Assembly: GCA_946122785.1 (NCBI GenBank)
Contig: CAMGYJ010000011.1
Location: 1,116,001 to 1,180,000 of the forward strand
Direction: 5' to 3'
Origin: Linum tenue
Lineage: Eukaryota > Streptophyta > Magnoliopsida > Malpighiales > Linaceae
Length of the DNA stretch: 64,000 bases
The position numbers and the translations under genes were made by a program. The notes under the pieces are model-generated. The model saw nothing but the letters and a program-made list of their open reading frames with translations. It made no database searches and was not told the origin of the DNA. Shown piece after piece: positions 12,121 to 23,367 of the stretch (position 1 is the first letter of the stretch; each line of letters begins with the position of its first letter).

Positions 12121-13681
12121 TGATAGCATCGTATTTGCACGTGTTTTCACTCTGGTTTCCTGCCCATTTTGGCTCGAATTGATTGTTCCTTGGCCTATTT
12201 TACACTAGGTTGTGTTCCTTTGTCACATTTCAGGTCCTAGCACATAAAGTGAAGCATAGGCGCAAGTTTCAAGTCAATCAGAGATCAATTGACGATTCGG
12301 GAGAAGAAACTCGGGTATGACCTGGAGAAGAATGGATTTCTACCTCACTTTATGGACAAAGAATCATGCAAGCTTGTCATGAAAAGAAAGAGGACGAGAC
12401 TACGAGCGTCTGGGTTTAAACGGCGACTGATTTGGAGTCCGGACGAGGGAGAAACGAAGCTTTGAACAGGAGAGAAGACAGAATTACGGGCAGCCCCTGC
12501 CAAATTACGGCCGTAATTGGCTAGGGCATGCCCGTAATTTATTGGCCGAGCCTTCTACCCAGAATTCTCTCGCGGTGATAAAATTACGGGCAAGACCCCA
12601 AGAATTACGGCCGTAATTCCCAAATTACTGGCGGTAATTGGGAAATTACGGGCGTATCTACTCCTCCTGCAGCTTAAGTGAAACGTGCGTTTTGGTGTGA
12701 ATTACGGGTAGGAAGTGATTACGGCCGTAATCCTGCCCGTAATTCGCCCAGAGTCGGGTTTTAGGAGGCAGATTCGAGCCAAGGAAGGGGGGATTCGAGT
12801 TTTAGAGAGACAGAGCGATTCCTAGAGAGAGAAAGCGACGAACAAGAGCCTCCAAGTGCCCTAGATCGATCTTCAACACCATTAAAGCTTGGTTTGAGCT
12901 TGGAGAAGTGCCGATTCAACGTCCAGGAGCAGAAATCCATCTTCACAGTATGATTTCCGCGTCTGATTCTGCTTTTGCTTCTTTCTCCATGGAGTAGTTC
13001 TCCCATTCATCTGGGTGTGGGAAACCCTAGTTCTGTATGTTGGGATTGATTGTATGAACCCAAGTACTGTTCTATGAATTGATTATATTCGATTGAGGTT
13101 TGAATGATTGAATGACTTGAATCCTGATCAAATTCCTGTTGTTTCTGCTTTAACCTAGAATGAGAATATCTGACTAGGTTGATAGAGCATCCTTGATTGA
13201 AGGTAGGGAGTTGGTGACTTTAGTCGAGGAACCAACTCACTATTCTGTACCGGTTTTACTCCGGTAGTGGAGGTTTTGTTCTTAGGGCCTCAATCTGTTT
13301 ACTCCGGTGGAGGTTAGTCGCCCGCTAGAGACTCAGATTGAGAGGGTCTGAAGACCTTTAGTCGAGACTTCAGACTGTTTGAGAACCTTCCGCAGTATAA
13401 CTATCATAGAAATTGAACTTGGTAATTACAATCCGGCTTAACTGCAGACTAGGGGGAACCATATCCGGGTGACCTCTCTTAACCTGAAAACAACCGTTTA
13501 GTTGCTTTGCTTGCTTGTTAGTTTAGACCTTCACTAAAGTTTCATAGCTAGATAATACGAATTCACTGAGTAGTCATCACATCTAGGACCCGGGTTGACA
13601 ATAAAACCCAAACCCGCTATACTACGCTTTAGGAAGTGGTTGCACTTGGCCATTTTCTAGAGTGACAGTAGGAGTGAGTCA
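12121..13681 (+). repeat. 5' LTR of element 1
   Basis: 1561 bp, TGATAG...GAGTCA. Its first third carries a cluster of AATTACGG-type palindromes (12482-12746). A purine-rich AGAGAGACAGAGCG stretch and the AAACCCTAG motif follow and may mark the start of the transcript. It is homologous at low identity to the LTRs of element 2. Confidence 0.95.
12482..12746. repeat. Cluster of ACGGCCGT-centred palindromes in 5' LTR of element 1
   Basis: At least three near-perfect palindromes built on TTACGGCCGTAA, two of them the full AATTACGGCCGTAATT, alternate with half-sites AATTACGGGC and GCCCGTAATT in both orientations within 265 bp. The cluster is repeated in the 3' LTR at 18902-19185. Confidence 0.9.
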
Positions 13682-13687
13682 AGTTTT

Positions 13688-13705
13688 TGGCGCCGTTGCC
13701 GGGGA
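13688..13705 (+). other. Primer binding site (tRNA-Asp) of element 1
   Basis: TGGCGCCGTTGCCGGGGA begins 6 bp after the 5' LTR. It is complementary to the 3' end of plant tRNA-Asp, including CCA, and is typical of Athila/Tat gypsy elements. Confidence 0.9.
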
Positions 13706-13828
13706 CGGCTAGGTTGTTGAAGAAAAGTGATTTCTGTTACTTTAGCATTTTCCTTTTTGCATTGAGTTTTTGTTTTTCCCACTTGTGCCTTCACGGGTTT
13801 GCATTGCTTGATTGTGTGCAGATAGTGC

Positions 13829-16693
13829 ATGACCCGTAGCCAGTCGGGAGGTTTACTGCCGTTGAATCCTGAGATTGAGCGCACCTGCAAACAACTTCGG
13901 AAACAACAGCGAGCTAGACTGGCTACGGTGGAGCGCAGAGACGGCCAATTGAGCAGCGACTCCGAGGACGAGTACGAGATGGAAGGCGATTAGAACCCCC
14001 CTCCTCAGAACCAGATCCTGGGGAACGACCCAAATCCCCAGGGAGCTGGGAACCATCATCATCCACCACCACCGGGTCCCACCTTGGAGTACTACTATAC
14101 TCCACGGATTGCTGACATCCGCCCGGTCATCCTCTATCCGCCCATTCCTGCAAATAACTTCGAGATCAAGCCATGCTGGATTCAACTCATCACATCCTCT
14201 ATCCAGTTCCATGGCTTGAAGGATGAGGAAGCCCGGGTACATCTTTCCCGTTTTCTGCAGCTAACGAACGGGTTCAAGCTGAACGGTGTCCCGGATGACG
14301 CAATCCGCCTTCACCTCTTCCCCCATTCTCTGGCGGGGAATGCTAAGAGGTGGTTGGAGACCCAGCCCCCATTGTCCATTACCTCTTGGGACGATCTGGC
14401 TGACAAGTTCGTGCACAGGTATTATCCAGCATCGAAGACCACAGAGATTCAGCGGGAGATCACTCACTTCCGCCAAGAGCCAGATGAGTCACTTCGTGAT
14501 GCATGGGAGCGGTACATGGGATACTTCTGGCAGTGTCCCCATCATGGCTTCAGCGATGCTTTCACAGTAGGGAACTTCTACAGCGCCCTCACTCCAGACA
14601 GCCAGAGGGTGATTGAGTCTCTATGCCCAGGAGGGGATATCCTTACTAAGACTCCACCCGAGCTGAACCAGATGATCAGTACCTTGGCTGCCCGAGACCA
14701 CTCCTGGGGGCAGAACAACAGAGGTAGGAATTCCCGGGACCGAGGTGTGCATGCTATAGAGGCCAGATCCGGGTTAGAGCATCAGGTGGCTGAGTTGGTG
14801 CAGACGTTGAAGCAGCCCAACAGTCTTCTTCCAGGCCGAGGTGTAGCTACGCCTCCAGTAGCTCAGTGTCAGTGGTGTGAGACCCCGAACCACCTGGTGG
14901 AAGATTGTCAGTCTATGAGGGAGTCCTCTACTCCCCAAGAGCAGGTGGACTTCATCGCCAATGCTCGGCGCCTGGACCCATACAGCAGTACCTACAATGA
15001 GGGATGGCGCCAGCATCCCAACTTTGCCTGGAGCAGCAACACCAACAAACCACCTGGTTTCCCAGCACCAGCAGGCGGTTTTCAGCAGAGGCAGCCCTTC
15101 CAGGCTAGGCAGGGGCCACCACCACAGCAGCAGCCTTACCAGCCTAGGCAAGGGCAGCCATTCCAGCAGCCTCAGCGTCAGTATGCCGAGCCAGCAGCAG
15201 CGCCAGCTCCCGATAATCAGATGACCGAGCTGAAGAACATTTTGGCAGCATTCATGACCACCAGCCAGACAAGTTTCACGAGGATGGATCAGACCATAGC
15301 TTCACTGGAGGCAGGCCAGAGAACCTTGGAGGCAGGATAGAGGAACCAGGGTGCCATTCTGCAAGATTTACAAAACCAGGTTGGCGCCATAGCTCGCCAG
15401 ATTACTACTCGGGCCCCGGAGACTCTACCTGCCATCACCATCCCTAATCCACGGGACCCGCACGAGCAGCTGGGTGCCATTTTCACCAGGAGCGGCAGGG
15501 CTACATCAGCTGATCCTGCCCCGACCAGGCAGGAGGAACCATTACCTGCTTCAGCACTTCCAGCCGGTGATGCGGAAGTGCGGGTGGAGAAGGAAGCCCC
15601 TGCTCCCAAGCCACAACCAGTGGTGAAGGAGCACGTACCCCAGCTTCCCTTCCCCACTCGCCTTCACAAAGACAAGCTGGAGACTGAGTTTGCCAATTTT
15701 ATGGCAATGTTGAAGCAGCTCAACATCAGCGTACCATTTGTGGAGGCACTGTCGAAGATGCCCAAGTACGCTAAGTTCATGAAAGATCTCTGCACCAACA
15801 AGAAGAAACTTGGGGATCTCTCGACAGTGCTGCTGAGCGAGGAATGTTCTGCCATCCTGCAGAACAAGCTGCCCGAAAAGCGCAAGGATCCAGGGAGTTT
15901 TACTATCCCTCTTACTATTGGCAGCATGCATGTAGGAAAGTCCTTGGCGGACCTAGGAGCTAGCATCAATGTCATGCCATATAAATTGTTCAAAAAGCTA
16001 GACCTAGGTGAACTTAGCCCTACTAGGATGAGCATTCAGCTAGCTGATCGTTCCGTGGTGCATCCTAGGGGTATCATAGAAGATTTGCTTGTTAATGTGG
16101 GTGCATTCACATATCCTGTTGATTTTGTTATTCTGGATATAAATGATGATGTGGATGTGCCTTTGATTCTAGGTAGACCATTTCTTGCCACCGCCAAGGC
16201 ACTGATTGATGTGCATGATGGTAAACTGATCCTGCGTGCTGGAAATGAACAGGCTATTTTTCCTGTGACTGAGTTTGTTCATTGTGCTATGATTTCTGTA
16301 TCGCCTGTGCATGCTATTTCTCCTCAGGTACACGAGCCTGTCATGTACCCTTCTGCACCTCTCATTTTGCAGGACCCGCCTATCATTCCTTCGCCGCCAC
16401 TCCATCCAGTCTTGCCTCCGAACAAAAAGCACAAGGAGGAGTGGCGACCGAAGCCGCAGGTGGCTCAGCCGGCACGGAAGAAGAGTGGAGACCACTATGA
16501 GCTGGTCCCACCCCCTGCACCACGACCACCCTGGCCATCCGAGTACTCACTCGCCTGCATCTTGCCGGATGGCCAGGTCGAGCTGACCGATGCTGGTGGT
16601 TGCAACCGTCGGGTGCACGGTCACCACCTGAAGCTGTACCTCAAGAGCGATGTGGATCCGCTCTTGGAGGCACCTGTTCCTGCACCTCCCTGA
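13829..16693 (+). CDS. gag-pro: Gag-protease polyprotein of LTR element 1 (two in-frame TAG codons)
   Basis: One reading frame of 955 codons is open except for TAG at 13991-13993 (codon 55) and TAG at 15338-15340 (codon 504). The start MTRSQSGG is shared with element 2. After the first stop the capsid-like Retrotrans_gag domain follows (about residues 100-290, containing LAGNAKRWLE and WDDLADKFVHRYYP). Next come a CX2CX4HX4C zinc knuckle (CQWCETPNHLVEDC, about 14871-14912) and a Gln/Pro-rich linker. The retropepsin-like domain has DLGASINVMPY and ILGRPFLATAKALIDV. The frame ends with a short tail (ILPDGQVEL, VHGHHLKLYL) resembling the extreme C-terminus of Athila pol. Reverse transcriptase, RNase H and integrase core are absent. 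Whether the TAGs are read through or are mutations is unknown. Confidence 0.85.
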
Positions 16694-18526
16694 GTATCCA
16701 CCATGGGCGTCCAGCTAAAAGACGGTAAAGAAGCGCTTGTGGGGAGGCAACCCCGCCACGGTTTGACTTTCTTTCTTATGTTTCGAGTCGGATTGCGATT
16801 TGGTTTGGTTTTGGTTTGTTTCCTTTGTTCTGGATGATGTCTTATTGGGCTGACATCGGACCTAACATATTCTGGTTGAGCTCTTCTGTTCCCCTTGAGC
16901 TGTGCTGTGTTCCCGACTGGTCCATTTCCAGTCTCCTGCAGTCCGTGCATACCGGTAACATCGTTCCCCTTTCCTTCCCTCTTCTCCATTGAGGGCAATG
17001 TCGATCTTAAGTGTGGGGGATGTTTATCTTTTGACTGCATTAGATCTGTTTGTGTGCTTGGAGCCTAGTCCACTTTCCAAATTTTACGATTTGAGGGCTC
17101 CAAGTACTGCTGTTTGATCATATTGGCACTGTGTTTTTGATGGATGAATTGATTGGTTTTCGGATTAATGCATGACAACTTGTTTGCGACTAGGACAACC
17201 TATAATGAGGACTGAGATGTGCAGTAGAACGATGTAGGGGTTCAGTTTTTCAGCTGTTTGCTTACCAACTGTGACTTGGATCGATTACTTGTTCTTGACA
17301 GTCGTTTATGCATCTAGTTCAGGGTATCAGAATGTGAGATAGAGCATATAGGTAGCCATGTGAGATTTGAGCCTGCTCGTTTCTTTCTTGTGCGATAGAT
17401 CCCTCTTCCATGATGTGTAGCATTCACGTTGTCACTAGCTAAAATGATGGGGGCATAGGATTAGCCCACACCCAAAAAACTGACTGTCCTGATGTGTCAT
17501 ATCCCCTAGTCAGCCCCTTTGAGCTGTGTGTTATCCTTTCTTTTGGTCTATAATGGAAAAAATCACCCTTGTTGCATCTGTTAGAAGGTTCCACAGAGTG
17601 GTTTTTACATATTCTCTGCTGTTTCTGCTAAAGTCTATGTGAGTGTTGGAGGTAGTGCTTAAAAGTTGGGCAGGTGTTTGAAATTTGTGCAGGAGTGGTG
17701 GCTCTCTTAAGGAATGAAAAGAAAAATGAAAGAAAAAAAAATTGAAAGAAAAAGAGAGTCACTACCAAAGTTCTGAATAATGCCCATTAAGTAGTGTTTC
17801 TTAGCAGTCTGGCTTGGAAATGCTGATGTTTATGCCTCCTTCACTCTTGTACTCTTGAGATGTTGAGTAATGCAGAATAGCAAAAAGAAAATATCGGTTT
17901 GTTTGACTGTGATTGTGTGTTTGGAAAATGTGGAACCTTTTGCTATGAATACTTCCACCACCTAAAAGGCCTTTTCCCCATGTCCAAGACCCTAGCCAGT
18001 CATTTGAACCTGTGTCTAAGACCTCCTGATTAGTTAGTGGTGACACCCCATATGTGGACTCTAGCATTTAGAGGCTGCCGTCATGGTGAAGAGATGATAG
18101 GGATTGAGAGAAATAGCATGCACATCTTTCGCATCAAATTGTCCTGACCCCACTGGTCGAGAGTGAGTGATTCATTTTCATTTTCTATATGCTCTTGTAC
18201 CCCGGTGAGGACCTAGATTGCTCGGTCTCTGTTCTGATGTCTTGAGTTGGATGCATGAGTTGACTGTTTTGAGTGAGTGGTCGAGTCGAGTCTGGGTTGG
18301 TTGGTGAACAGAAGGGAAACTCTTCCGTTGCTCGATCTTGCTGCACTCGAATGTCCTTTGTGGTGGTTGTCCAGGTTGCTAGTAAAGTTGTTCATGTGTT
18401 GATGTTTGAAAACCAGTTTGATTCACGTGTTCTGTGCCTTTATGACTTGTCCCCAATGTTGGTTGACTGAAATATGTGAGCTTACCTTGTGTAGTACTTG
18501 GTTTGCTTGGGGACAAGCAAACAGTT
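16694..18526. other. Long non-coding 3' region of element 1 with an internal polypurine tract
   Basis: It begins with the GGCGTCCAGCTAAAAGACGG / GAGGCAACCCC sequence that follows pol in many Athila-type elements. A first polypurine tract AAGTGTGGGGGA lies at about 17009-17020, preceded by CATTGAGGGCAATGTCG. From there to the second tract at the 3' LTR, about 1.5 kb has no sense ORF yet is about 94-95% identical by eye to 59099-60607 of element 2. The Athila third ORF found in element 2 is deleted here. Confidence 0.8.
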
Positions 18527-18539
18527 AAGTGTGGGGGAA
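18527..18539 (+). other. 3' polypurine tract of element 1
   Basis: AAGTGTGGGGGAA lies just before the 3' LTR TG. It primes plus-strand DNA synthesis in this class of element. A second, internal copy is at 17009-17020. Confidence 0.8.
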
Positions 18540-18541
18540 TT

Positions 18542-20114
18542 TGATAGCATCGTATTTGCACGTGTTTTCACTCTGGTTTCCTGCCCATTTTGGCTCGAAT
18601 TGATTGTTCCTTGGCCTATTTTACGCTAGGTTGTGTTCCTTTGTCACATTTCAGGTCCTAGCACATAAAGTGAAGCATAGGCGCAAGTTTCAAGTCAATC
18701 AGAGATCAATTGACGATTCGGGAGAAGAAACTCGGGTATGACCTGGAGAAGAATGGATTTCTACCTCACTTTATGGACAAAGAATCATGCAAGCTTGTCA
18801 TGAAAAGAAAGAGGACGAGACTACGAGCGTCTGGGTTTAAACGGCGACTGATTTGGAGTCCGGACGAGGGAGAAACGAAGCTTTGAACAGGAGCGGATAC
18901 AAAATTACGGGCAGCCCCTGCCAAATTACGGCCGTAATTGGCCAAGGCATGCCCGTAATTTATTGGCCGAGCCTTCTACCCAGAATTCCCTCGCGGTGAT
19001 AAAATTACGGGCAAGACCCCAAGAATTACGGCCGTAATTCCCAAATTACTGGCGGTAATTAGGAAATTACGGGCGTATCTCCTCCTCCTGCAGCTTAAGT
19101 GAAACGTGCGTTTTGGTGTGAATTACGGGCAGGAAGTGATTACGGCCGTAATCCTGCCCGTAATTCGAGTTTTACGGGCAGGAAGTCGGGTTTTTGGAGG
19201 CAGATTCGAGCCAAGGAAGGGGGGATTCGAGTTTTAGAGAGACAGAGCGATTCCTAGAGAGAGAAAGCGACGAACAAGAGCCTCCAAGTGCCCTAGATCG
19301 ATCTTCAACACCATTGGAGCTTGGTTTGAGCTTGGAGAAGTGCCGATTCAACGTCCAGGAGCAGAAATCCATCTTCACAGTATGATTTCCGCGTCTGATT
19401 CTGCTTTTGCTTCTTTCTCCATGGAGTAGTTCTCCCATTCATCTGGGTGTGGGAAACCCTAGTTCTGTATGTTGGGATTGATTGTATGAACCCAAGTACT
19501 GTTTCTATGAATTGATTATATTCGATTGAGGTTTGAATGATTGAATGACTTGAATCCTGATCAAATTCCTGTTGTTTCTGCTTTAACCTAGAATGAGAAT
19601 ATCTGACTAGGTTGATAGAGCATCCTTGATTGAAGGTAGGGAGTTGGTGACTTTAGTCGAGGAACCAACTCACTATTCTGTACCGGTTTTACTCCGGTAG
19701 TGGAGGTTTTGTTCTTAGGGCCTCAATCTGTTTAGTCCGGTGGAGGTTAGTCGCCCGCTAGAGACTCAGATTGAGAGGGTCTGAAGACCTTTAGTCGAGA
19801 CTTCAGACTGTTTGAGAACCTTCCGCAGTATAACTATCATAGAAATTGAACTTGGTAATTACAATCCGGCTTAACTGCAGACTAGGGGGAACCATATCCG
19901 GGTGACCTCTCTTAACCTGAAAACAACCGTTTAGTTGCTTTGCTTGCTTGTTAGTTTAGACCTTCACTAAAGTTTCATTGCTAGATAATACGAATTCACT
20001 GAGTAGTCATCACATCTAGGACCCGGGTTGACAATAAAACCCAAACCCGCTATACTACGCTTTAGGAAGTGGTTGCACTTGGCCATTTTCTAGAGTGACA
20101 GTAGGAGTGAGTCA
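18542..20114 (+). repeat. 3' LTR of element 1
   Basis: 1573 bp, near-identical to 12121-13681. It includes the palindrome cluster at 18902-19185 and carries an extra TTTACGGGCAGG half-site copy (about 19171-19182) absent from the 5' LTR. Confidence 0.95.
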
Positions 20115-20892
20115 TTATCCTTTTTTAACCAAATCAAATTAAAACAAATAAACAACCCTACTCCATTTTCGTTGATAATCGCCCTTGCTCAACTACCCTC
20201 CATCGTTGATTTCCTGCACTTTCTTTAATCACCGGTGATACCATCCACAACTGCGGCCAACCTACACAACTCCCAAAACCCTCTATCGCCGTTCCTTCTC
20301 ACTCACTGCATGTGACGTCTGTCAAAGGGTCGGCTGCTAGATTAATCACCATTCCTTCTTCTTCAAAGATTATATCGCTAATTACGCCTTCCTTCTCTAT
20401 GTATTTAGTCATTCCCCAGTTCTACAGGGATGCGTTGAATCTCGGTCACTCGGTTGGGGGAAAAGAATTGCATAAAGGGGATAATTTTGGCAAACATTGT
20501 CATCCAGCTTAATTAATCTCCCAAAGTCATGTTGGTGATGAATCCTCTGTTATCATCACGTCTGTGCCTCGCCCATGTATATCCGACCCAAGAGTATGAC
20601 GGCGGGCGGTGGTGGGGGAATCGGAGGCGGCGGCCAGAGGGTAATGCCAACCGTCAATTTTTTCTTTGTTGGTGGATTTTTTTATTAGAATAAAATATAT
20701 CCCAACAATAAAAACGACAGAAGGCTAAAAAGGTAATTGTGATTTTTAATTTAGGGCGATCAAAATAAATTAGGGCGACAATTAGTAACTCCCAAAATAA
20801 ATTAGCTACTAATCAGTACAACTCATAAAGATCAGTTAGTCAAAAACCAACCTGTTATTATTAGATTGGCGTTGGTAACAACTTGGATTGTC

Positions 20893-21520
20893 TTTTTTTT
20901 TTAAACCAAAGATAGCTTGCATTAACAAGAACAACATAGATACAACGTTTAAAAATCCAAACGGAGCCAAGCGCAAAAATCAAAACCGCTCAAAGTAAGA
21001 GACAAAGAGAGGGCTTTTCTAGCCACTAAATGGGCTGCCCTATTGTTCTGTCTGCCTACAAAATGCACTGAGAATCCCAGATTATCTCGGAGTATCCACT
21101 TGATTTCCTGGAAAATAGCTCCGCCTAGAGCATCATTTACCACTCCTACTCTGACTTTATCAATGATCCCCTTCGCATCACCTGCCAGAAGCATTGTCGT
21201 AAATCCCGCGCCGACACACCACCGAATGGACTCTCGCAACGCTACCAATTCCACCATAGCTGGCTCCGGCACACCTTGAAGCCACCCACCTCTCGCACTA
21301 ACGAACGCCCCTGTTGAGTCACAAAGTACCATTCCCATGGCTGACCGCTCACCTGCTCTAACCGCCCCATCAAAGTAGCACACGTGACCTGGTGGCAACT
21401 GCGAAATTCCCTGCATATGCGTCGACGACTCACCAACATCTCGTAAAGGGATGAGCATCTGCTTACCCTCAAACACTACCCAGTTTTGTGTCTTCCAAAT
21501 CCGCCCCAAGATTGTCCCAC
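20893..21520 (-). mobile_element. 5'-truncated LINE (L1-type) with RNase H domain
   Basis: On the minus strand an ORF (20949 up to about 21517) encodes the C-terminal RNase H-like domain (RVT_3 type) of plant L1 LINEs: CYFDGAV, ELVALRESIRW, LAGDAKGIID and the closing VGRQNNRAAHLVARKALSLS. The Asp/Glu/Asp triad is visible. The 3' end is marked by a poly(A) run, seen as T's at 20893-20902. The 5' end lies near 21517, with non-LINE codons beyond. Target duplications are not obvious. The domain is related to those at 38687-40012 and 47888-48761. Confidence 0.8.
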
Positions 21521-22499
21521 TTATTAGAATTATATCAATTAAATTTATAACTAGACAAATAGTGGTAGAAGTATAAACGTATAGATGGAAGCGCATATGT
21601 TAGGATGTGTAGAATTTGTTTGGGACTTGTCCTTTTGGTTTTTGGTTTGGCCTATCATCTCGCTCCTCTCCTTTGTTTGATTGCCCTTGTCCCAGAACAG
21701 GAGTATTTTTTGGGTTGGAAAAAAGGCAGCTCACTTATTGTTGATCTGTATATTGAACCCACCACCAATAGTTAACACAAACAAGTTTTACCACTACAAA
21801 ACATCAGATAATTTGCTTATAGGTTGACAAAAACGTATTTATTCAATAAACGAAATCCTAATTGCATAAAAGCCTAATTCAATCTCTTTACTCCTTGGCC
21901 CTCTTCGATTTTTCACAGCAGCAATCCACATTTCCAGCAACAGGGGTAATTAAAGGGGCAGGGGTAAAAAAAGGATTCATTCAAAAATTCTCCTCTGCCA
22001 AACAACCATCAAGAAAAAGAAAAATCGAATTGAAGATTAGTTTGATAATAATTATTTTATGGGATATATTGAAAAAACTTACTTAAAACTTGTCCATTTG
22101 CATTTCTTCCATAATATGAAAACCTATCGTGGTTGTTTATGAATCGATTATTTCATCCATTTGCATTGTAATAATCGATTATTTCCTTATCTGTAAATGA
22201 ATTACTTGGATATTATTAAATTTAATTATATTTACTAATTAAATATATATTATGGTATATTTATATTTTAAAAAGATAACATGAGTAGTTTCAGTTTCTG
22301 CCTTTGCCACTACTTATAGGCAAGGAAAAAAATGTCAAACACTGCCTAGAAGAAACCAAACCACACCATCTCGATCATATATCAATTGAACATATACATG
22401 TATTATATTAAATTAGTATTTTTTGTTATTACATGACATGCACTTGGTCTTCTTAATTTGTAATACCAGTCCAAAATTACATCTTCGGATAATAGCTTA
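21521..22499. other. AT-rich intergenic DNA
   Basis: No ORF, RNA or transposon ends are visible. The stretch 22090-22300 is especially AT-rich and contains ATCGATTATTTCC direct repeats. Confidence 0.4.
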
Positions 22500-22979
22500 G
22501 TTTGGCCCGGCTGTAGCTTTTGCAGAAGCAGCTTTTGGCTGGAGCTTTTAGATAAGTACTTTTAAAAAAACGCAGTTGAGTGTTTGGCTATAAAATTATT
22601 AGAAGTGATTTTTAATATGAGAGGTTGTGTAAAATGACTATAAAGGACTTATAATATAAAATAAAAATTCTAAACAAAAAAAGTAGTCAAAATGGATCCT
22701 GTTAGATTTCGTTTATATTAAATAATATGATTTTATAATTTATTTTATTTTTAAAATGATATAAATGAAAGAAAATTATATTTTATGAAATAAAATTAAA
22801 ATACGGTAAGGATAATCTTGTATTTTCAAAACAGTTTTTCGCAGAAGCTCCAAATCGGAGCTTCTGTTTTTATGTTATACAAAAGCATTTTTCGGCTTTT
22901 CAAAAGCCGAACTTTTATAGGTGTTCGGCCCTGCTTCAGCTTTTGAAGCCAAAAGGCACTTCTAAAAGCTGGGCCAAAC
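22500..22979. mobile_element. MITE with GTTTGGCCC termini
   Basis: It begins GTTTGGCCCGGCTGTAGC and ends AAAAGCTGGGCCAAAC, an inverted repeat extended by AGCTTTTGCAGAAGC-type subterminal sequence on both sides. The 8 bp flanks ATAGCTTA and ATAGGTAA match at 6 of 8 positions, suggesting a decayed hAT-like target duplication. There is no coding capacity. Confidence 0.65.
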
Positions 22980-23367
22980 ATAGGTAATACGTCTTTGTCA
23001 TACATAAACCACACAAAATAAGGAAACAACTCCCTCACTGTCTCCTCCTCACCAACACTTCCTTTGAATTATGTTCATTACCTTCTTCTACCAACTACCA
23101 TTTTCTCTACATTATTTCTTCTTCATGGTCATTTGATTCTCTAAGATGGCATCCCCCCAAAAAAAAAAAAAAAACTTCAACTTGAGGGACCTTGGTATGC
23201 ATAAAAGACAAACCCCCCCAAAGAAAACTAAAGGCTCTCAAAGACCAAAAAGAAAGAAAGAAAGAAAAACCTATGACATACATGGAGAACCAGATCAGGT
23301 TCACACAAGATGTAAGAAAAGAAACTCGATCTCGTATAATTTTATTACGAAATCAAACTACGATCGA

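Larger units (their letters stand above)
12121..20114 (+). mobile_element. LTR retrotransposon element 1 (Athila/Tat-type, non-autonomous)
   Basis: A complete element of 7994 bp: 5' LTR 12121-13681, primer site 13688-13705, gag-protease frame 13829-16693, 3' polypurine tract about 18527-18539 and 3' LTR 18542-20114. Both LTRs begin TG and end CA, and the element is flanked by the 5 bp duplication TTATC (12116-12120, 20115-20119). The primer site matches tRNA-Asp, and the gag and protease types place it in the Athila/Tat branch of Ty3/gypsy. Reverse transcriptase, RNase H and most of integrase are missing, so it must rely on enzymes from elsewhere. The LTRs differ by about 20 substitutions plus one ~20 bp indel (by eye), which suggests a fairly recent insertion. 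Confidence 0.95.
12050..20793. mobile_element. ~745 bp terminal-inverted-repeat element, split by LTR element 1
   Basis: The left end CTGAATGGCTAAACATCGCCC (12050) and right end GGGCGACAATTAGTAACTCCC (to 20793) are imperfect inverted repeats, each carrying two 'TCGCCC' boxes about 20 bp apart. They are bordered by the 8 bp direct repeat AAAATAAA (12042-12049 and 20794-20801). Removing LTR element 1 and one copy of its 5 bp duplication leaves about 745 bp. A sister copy of 752 bp lies at 35467-36218. It is non-autonomous with no transposase. The 8 bp duplication favours hAT, while the long complex ends look MULE-like. Confidence 0.75.

Noticed and set aside
12761..13006. Minus-strand ORF repeated at 19172-19438
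   Set aside because: Lies inside both LTRs of element 1 in antisense; repeated only because LTRs are repeated.
13688..13705. tRNA-Asp-like sequence
   Set aside because: It is only the 18 nt complement of the tRNA 3' end, the retroelement primer site; no cloverleaf surrounds it.
17801..18067. Antisense ORF conserved in both LTR elements (also 59914-60150)
   Set aside because: The whole 1.5 kb DNA is nearly identical between elements, so conservation of the ORF carries no extra weight; its ends differ in frame.
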